From Microbacterium sp. zg-Y1090 (GTDB lineage: Bacteria > Actinomycetota > Actinomycetes > Actinomycetales > Microbacteriaceae): a DNA stretch of 64,000 nt. A program made the translations under genes and the position numbers. Positions within the stretch are counted from its first letter, which is position 1. Every line of letters begins with the position of its first letter. The notes beneath the pieces were generated by a model that was not told where the DNA came from, made no database searches, and saw nothing but the letters and a program-made list of their open reading frames with translations. This document shows positions 60,124 to 64,000 of this stretch, piece by piece. The DNA lies in NCBI RefSeq assembly GCF_030246945.1, contig NZ_CP126742.1, positions 868,001 through 932,000 of the forward strand, read 5' to 3'.

Positions 60124-61068
60124 TCAGCGCGGCAGCTTGGGGGAGTGCGTCTCGATCGCCACGATCCCCGACCCCGGATTCGTCGCCGACAGGTGCACGA
60201 CCGAGAACGCCGCGACCTCCAGGGCCGACGCACTGCCGAGGTACGACCCGCGCATCGTGCCGGTGGCCAGCGCGATCTCGGTGAGGATGTCCGGCAGCAC
60301 CGGCCCGTGGCTGCACAGCACCGTCGGTTTGCGCGCCCGCACCCGCTCTCCCACCACGGCCCGCGCGTCGGAACGGCCCTCCTCCCAGGCATCCTGGCTG
60401 ATCAGGGCGGTGCGCTCGATGCGCCGGTCGAGGGCTGCCGCCAGGGGCGTGACCGTCGCGACGCACCGCTCCGCCGGGCTCGTCACGATGCGACGCACTC
60501 CGAACGCCGACAGCGGCCCCACCAGCGCCGCCGCCTGCCGCGCGCCCTTGGGCGACAGCGGGCGCTTGGCGTCGGCCTTGTGCCAGTCCTCCCGCGCCAC
60601 AGCCTTGGCGTGGCGCAGCACGATGAGCGGAAACGTCTCGAGCACGCCGTCGTCGACCAGCCGCGCGAACCCGTCGAGGATCTCGATGTCGACCGGGTAG
60701 CTCAGCATCGACCGTGCCTTCTTGACGCTCACCCACTCCAGTGCCGCGATCTCCTTGTTCGGCACGAACTCCGACGCGCGGATCGCCGGCTCGGTCGCCT
60801 GCGCCGACCAGTAGTGCACGATCTTCTGCTTCTTGCTGGGCAGCACGTAGCGGGACACGCCCAGCGCGACGCCGAGGGACACCCGGATGCCGGTCTCCTC
60901 GTGGATCTCGCGCACCGCCGTCTCGGCAAGCGCCTCGCCGGGATCGACCTTGCCCTTGGGCAGGGTGACGTCGCGGTACCGCGTGCGGTGGATCAGCAGG
61001 ACGCGCAGCTTGCCGTCGACGACACGCCACACGACACCTCCGGCGGCGTAGACCGCGGTGTCGGTCAT
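60124..61068 (-). CDS. mutT1: MutT1-like Nudix hydrolase fused to histidine phosphatase
   Basis: 314 aa. N-terminal Nudix box [20 protein letters not shown] and a C-terminal histidine-phosphatase domain starting LIVLRHAKA with a second His in CSHGPVL. This fusion is known from mycobacterial MutT1, which cleans oxidised guanine nucleotides and diadenosine polyphosphates, and lies next to ppk there as here. ATG 61068 overlaps the ppk stop. Confidence 0.9.
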   Translation of the reverse strand: MTDTAVYAAGGVVWRVVDGKLRVLLIHRTRYRDVTLPKGKVDPGEALAETAVREIHEETGIRVSLGVALGVSRYVLPSKKQKIVHYWSAQATEPAIRASEFVPNKEIAALEWVSVKKARSMLSYPVDIEILDGFARLVDDGVLETFPLIVLRHAKAVAREDWHKADAKRPLSPKGARQAAALVGPLSAFGVRRIVTSPAERCVATVTPLAAALDRRIERTALISQDAWEEGRSDARAVVGERVRARKPTVLCSHGPVLPDILTEIALATGTMRGSYLGSASALEVAAFSVVHLSATNPGSGIVAIETHSPKLPR

Positions 61069-63233
61069 CGCACCGCCCGCACGCGCCGGCGGCGCTGCAC
61101 CAACGCCATCGTCTTGTCCTGCAGGTCGGCCAGCGGCCGCCCCTCGGCATCGAGATGGTGGCGCACCCACTCGCCGTCGGCCCTCAGATGCCACGAACTG
61201 GTGCGGTCGCTCATCGCGACGTCGAAGAGCGAGATGAGCTCCTTCGCGTGCGCCGGCTCCGTGACGCGCACGAGCGCCTCGACCCGGCGGTCGAGGTTGC
61301 GGTGCATCATGTCGGCGCTGCCGATGTACACCTGCGGCTCGCCGCCGGCTTCGAACGCGAAGATGCGGGAGTGCTCGAGGTAGCGGCCGAGGATGCTGCG
61401 CACCGTGATGTTGTCGCTGACCCCGTCGAGCCCGACCTTGAGCGAGCAGATGCCGCGCACCCAGACGTCGACCTTCACCCCCGCCTGGCTGGCGCGGTAC
61501 AGCGCATCGATGATCTGCTCGTCGACCATCGAGTTGACCTTGATGCGCACCGACGCCGGCTTGCCGTCGAGGGCGTTGCGGCGCTCCGCGTCGATCAGTC
61601 GCAGCAGCCCCTTGCGCAGGTGCAGCGGCGCGACCAGCAGCCGCTTGAACTTCTTCTCGATCGCGTAGCCCGACAGCTCGTTGAACAGACGTGTGAGGTC
61701 GCGCCCGACCTGCTCGTCGGTGGTGAAGAGCCCGAAATCCTCGTACAGGCGGCTGGTCTTGGGGTTGTAGTTGCCGGTGCCGATGTGGCTGTAGCTGCGC
61801 AGCGACCCGTCTTCCTCGCGGATGACGTGCAGCAGCTTGCAGTGGGTCTTGAGCCCCACGAGGCCGTAGACCACGTGCACGCCGGCCTTCTCGAGCTTGC
61901 GCGCCCAGACGATGTTGGCGGCCTCGTCGAAACGGGCCTTAACCTCGACCAGCACGAGCACCTGCTTGCCGGCCTCGGCGGCGTCGATGAGCGCCTTCAC
62001 GATGGGACTGTCCCCCGACGTGCGGTACAGCGTCTGCTTGATCGCGAGGACGTGCGGGTCTTTCGCGGCCTGCTCGAGGAACGCCTGCACGCTCGTGGTG
62101 AACGACTCGTACGGATGGTGCACCAGCACGTCGCCCTTGCGGATGGCGGCGAACAGGTCGGCACGGCCGTTCTGCTCGGCCGGCTGGAACGGCAGCGCAG
62201 TCACCGGCACGTGCGGCGGGAAGTGCAGGTCGGGCCGGTCGATGCGGGCGAGGTCGAACAATCCGCGCAGATCGAGCGGGCCGGGGAGGCGGTAGACCTC
62301 CTGCTGCGTGATGTCGAGCTCGTTGATCAGCAGGTCGAGGGTGAGGTCGTCCATGTCGTCGCCGACCTCGAGTCGGATCGGCGGCCCGAAACGGCGGCGC
62401 AGCAGCTCGGCCTCGAGCGCCTGGATGAGGTTCTCCGTCTCGTCCTCTTCGATCACGACGTCTTCGTTGCGGGTGAGGCGGAAGGCGTGGTGGTCGAGGA
62501 TCTCCATTCCGGGGAAGAGGTCCTTGAGATTGTGCGCGATGAGGTCTTCCAAGGGCAGATAGCGCACGGTGCGCCCGTCGGCGCGCACCTGCACGAACCG
62601 CGGCAGCATCGGCGGCACCTTCAGTCGCGCGAACTCCTGGCGCCCGGTGCGGGCGTTGCGGATGCGGATGGCCAGGTTCAGCGACAGCCCCGAGATGTAG
62701 GGGAAGGGGTGGGCCGGGTCCACCGCCAGCGGCATGAGAACGGGGAACACCTGTCCCTGGAAATAGTCGTAGAGCTGCGTGCGCTCCCCGTCGCTGAGCT
62801 CGTGCCACGACACGATGTCGATGCCGGCGTCGGCGAGGGCGGGGCGCACCAGCGTCGTCCACGCGTCGGCGTGCCGCAGCTGCAGCGCATGGGCCTCGGC
62901 GGAGATGTCGGCGAGCACGTCCTGCGGGGCGCGGCCGACGTTGGTCGGCACGGCGAGGCCGGTGATGATGCGGCGTTTGAGGCCGGCGACGCGCACCATG
63001 AAGAACTCGTCGAGGTTGCTGGCGAAGATCGCGAGGAAGTTGGCGCGCTCCAGCACGGGCAGCGACGGATCCTCCGCGAGCTCGAGGACCCGCCGGTTGA
63101 ACGCGAGCCAGCTGATCTCGCGGTCCTGGTAGCGGTTCTCGGGCAGTTGCGCGTCGTGCGTCTCGACGACCTGGTCGAAGTCGTCGTCGTCGGCGTCGCC
63201 CAGACCGGTGTCGAGTGCCTCGGTGTGGATCAT
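61065..63233 (-). CDS. ppk: polyphosphate kinase 1
   Basis: 722 aa. N-terminal [19 protein letters not shown] and [20 protein letters not shown]; the phosphorylated His is near residue 483 in [31 protein letters not shown] and RGICSL are conserved. Makes polyphosphate from ATP, reversibly. Coupled to mutT1 by ATGA. ATG 63233 ([10 protein letters not shown]) with an acidic N-end is the natural start; the frame is open upstream inside glnR. Confidence 0.95.
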   Translation of the reverse strand: MIHTEALDTGLGDADDDDFDQVVETHDAQLPENRYQDREISWLAFNRRVLELAEDPSLPVLERANFLAIFASNLDEFFMVRVAGLKRRIITGLAVPTNVGRAPQDVLADISAEAHALQLRHADAWTTLVRPALADAGIDIVSWHELSDGERTQLYDYFQGQVFPVLMPLAVDPAHPFPYISGLSLNLAIRIRNARTGRQEFARLKVPPMLPRFVQVRADGRTVRYLPLEDLIAHNLKDLFPGMEILDHHAFRLTRNEDVVIEEDETENLIQALEAELLRRRFGPPIRLEVGDDMDDLTLDLLINELDITQQEVYRLPGPLDLRGLFDLARIDRPDLHFPPHVPVTALPFQPAEQNGRADLFAAIRKGDVLVHHPYESFTTSVQAFLEQAAKDPHVLAIKQTLYRTSGDSPIVKALIDAAEAGKQVLVLVEVKARFDEAANIVWARKLEKAGVHVVYGLVGLKTHCKLLHVIREEDGSLRSYSHIGTGNYNPKTSRLYEDFGLFTTDEQVGRDLTRLFNELSGYAIEKKFKRLLVAPLHLRKGLLRLIDAERRNALDGKPASVRIKVNSMVDEQIIDALYRASQAGVKVDVWVRGICSLKVGLDGVSDNITVRSILGRYLEHSRIFAFEAGGEPQVYIGSADMMHRNLDRRVEALVRVTEPAHAKELISLFDVAMSDRTSSWHLRADGEWVRHHLDAEGRPLADLQDKTMALVQRRRRVRAVR

Positions 63234-63286
63234 CTGCCCATCATTGCAGGGCTGACGCAGCAGGGGAGAGCGGATGCCGCGGCGGG

Positions 63287-63985
63287 TCAGGCCTGCGAGC
63301 GCTCGCGCGGTGCGGGCACCTGGTCGTCCTCGTACACGTTGAAGCGGTAGCCCACGTTGCGCACGGTGCCGATGAGCTGCTCGAGGTCGCCGAGCTTGGC
63401 GCGCAGGCGTCGCACGTGCACGTCGACCGTGCGCGTGCCGCCGAAGTAGTCGTAGCCCCAGACCTCGCTCAACAGCTGCTCTCGCGTGAACACCCGAGAG
63501 GGGTGCGTGGCGAAGAAGTGCAGCAGCTGGAACTCCTTGTAGGTGAGGTCGAGCGGCTTGCCGTGCACCTTCGCCGAATACGACGACTCGTCGATCGTGA
63601 TGCCGGAGGTCTGGATGCGGGTGGACGTCTGCTCCGCCGACTGGCGGCCGACGGCCAGTCGCACGCGGGCGTCGACCTCGGCGGGGCCCGCGTTGACGAG
63701 GATGACGTCGTCGATGCCCCAGTCGGTCGAGACCGCGGTAAGGCCGCCCTCGGTGACGACCAGCACCAGCGGCGCGTCGAGGCCGGTGGTCGTGAGGATC
63801 TTGCACAGCGACTTCGCGCCCACCAGGTCGGTGCGCGCATCGATGAAGATCACGTCGGCGCTGGGAGCGTTGACGAGCTGGGCGGGTTCGGCCGGGATCT
63901 GTCGCACACGATGGCTCAGCAGTTCGAGCGCGGGCAGTACCGGAACGCCGCCTGGCGCGGAGCTCAGAACGAGAAGCTGGGCCAC
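63287..63985 (-). CDS. glnR: nitrogen regulator GlnR (OmpR-type orphan)
   Basis: 232 aa. An atypical receiver ([44 protein letters not shown]) with the pattern of Streptomyces GlnR, then a winged helix with [31 protein letters not shown] and [14 protein letters not shown], ending [10 protein letters not shown]. GlnR works without a known kinase and controls ammonium uptake and glutamine synthetase genes. GTG 63985 has GAGGA upstream. Lying near ppk and pst matches streptomycete gene order. Confidence 0.93.
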   Translation of the reverse strand: MAQLLVLSSAPGGVPVLPALELLSHRVRQIPAEPAQLVNAPSADVIFIDARTDLVGAKSLCKILTTTGLDAPLVLVVTEGGLTAVSTDWGIDDVILVNAGPAEVDARVRLAVGRQSAEQTSTRIQTSGITIDESSYSAKVHGKPLDLTYKEFQLLHFFATHPSRVFTREQLLSEVWGYDYFGGTRTVDVHVRRLRAKLGDLEQLIGTVRNVGYRFNVYEDDQVPAPRERSQA

Positions 63986-64000
63986 GTGAGGATCCTCCCC

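Noticed and set aside
61155..63350. Plus-strand open frame of 731 codons opposite ppk
   Set aside because: Shadow of ppk, with repeated Val/Glu/Arg/His composition typical of antisense frames.

Overview
The window is chromosomal DNA from a high-GC actinobacterium, most probably a Microbacterium-like member of the Microbacteriaceae. The grounds are the strong G/C third-position bias, the very frequent GGATGCC/GGCATCC words, GTG starts with ATGA/GTGA coupling, and typical actinobacterial neighbourhoods (kdpFABC-DE, sigK-rskA with fasciclin and dipZ, pstSCAB-mutT1-ppk-glnR). Family names come from reading protein motifs; no database search was possible.

Left core (1-21060): the 3' part of topA, then tmk, holB and a secreted S33-type hydrolase. 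tRNA-Thr follows, with a strong terminator and a scarred stretch holding a transposase scrap and a small HTH gene. Next come an MMPL exporter with a palindrome touching its start codon, a nicotinamidase-like hydrolase, a DUF2510 protein, a complete K+ uptake operon (a tiny extra membrane ORF, kdpF, A, B, C, D, E), and a MerR regulator divergent from a short-chain dehydrogenase.

Accessory region (about 21.1-47.5 kb): it opens with an 18-bp tandem repeat and a serine recombinase, followed by unrecognised small genes and a gene-poor stretch carrying three perfect DnaA boxes. The centre is an 18.8-kb catabolic cluster (26832-45585). It encodes a HisC-like aminotransferase, a Rieske oxygenase with its reductase, a HAD-like pseudoenzyme, two M20D amidohydrolases, a GntR regulator, a ThDP decarboxylase-type enzyme, an aldehyde dehydrogenase, an oligopeptide-type ABC importer (one gene fuses permease and ATPase) and two cytoplasmic S10 carboxypeptidases. 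Two clear 20-bp operator-like palindromes, with a good and a weaker relative, lie at the four control points, so the set probably forms one GntR regulon. The simplest reading is import of a peptide or N-acyl amino-acid conjugate, hydrolysis, transamination, decarboxylation, aldehyde oxidation and ring oxygenation. The substrate is unknown. The region ends with an HTH gene and a tyrosine integrase beside tRNA-Lys, with helically phased TGACAAC repeats that look like integrase arm sites.

Right core (47.6-64.0 kb): a Ser/Thr protein kinase, a SigK module (fasciclin lipoprotein with a near-consensus SigK promoter, DipZ, SigK, and an RskA with an expanded repeat linker), a class IV PLP enzyme bracketed by two 67-nt hairpin elements of one family, and a phosphate/nitrogen block: pstB-A-C-S with a PHO box, mutT1, ppk and glnR.
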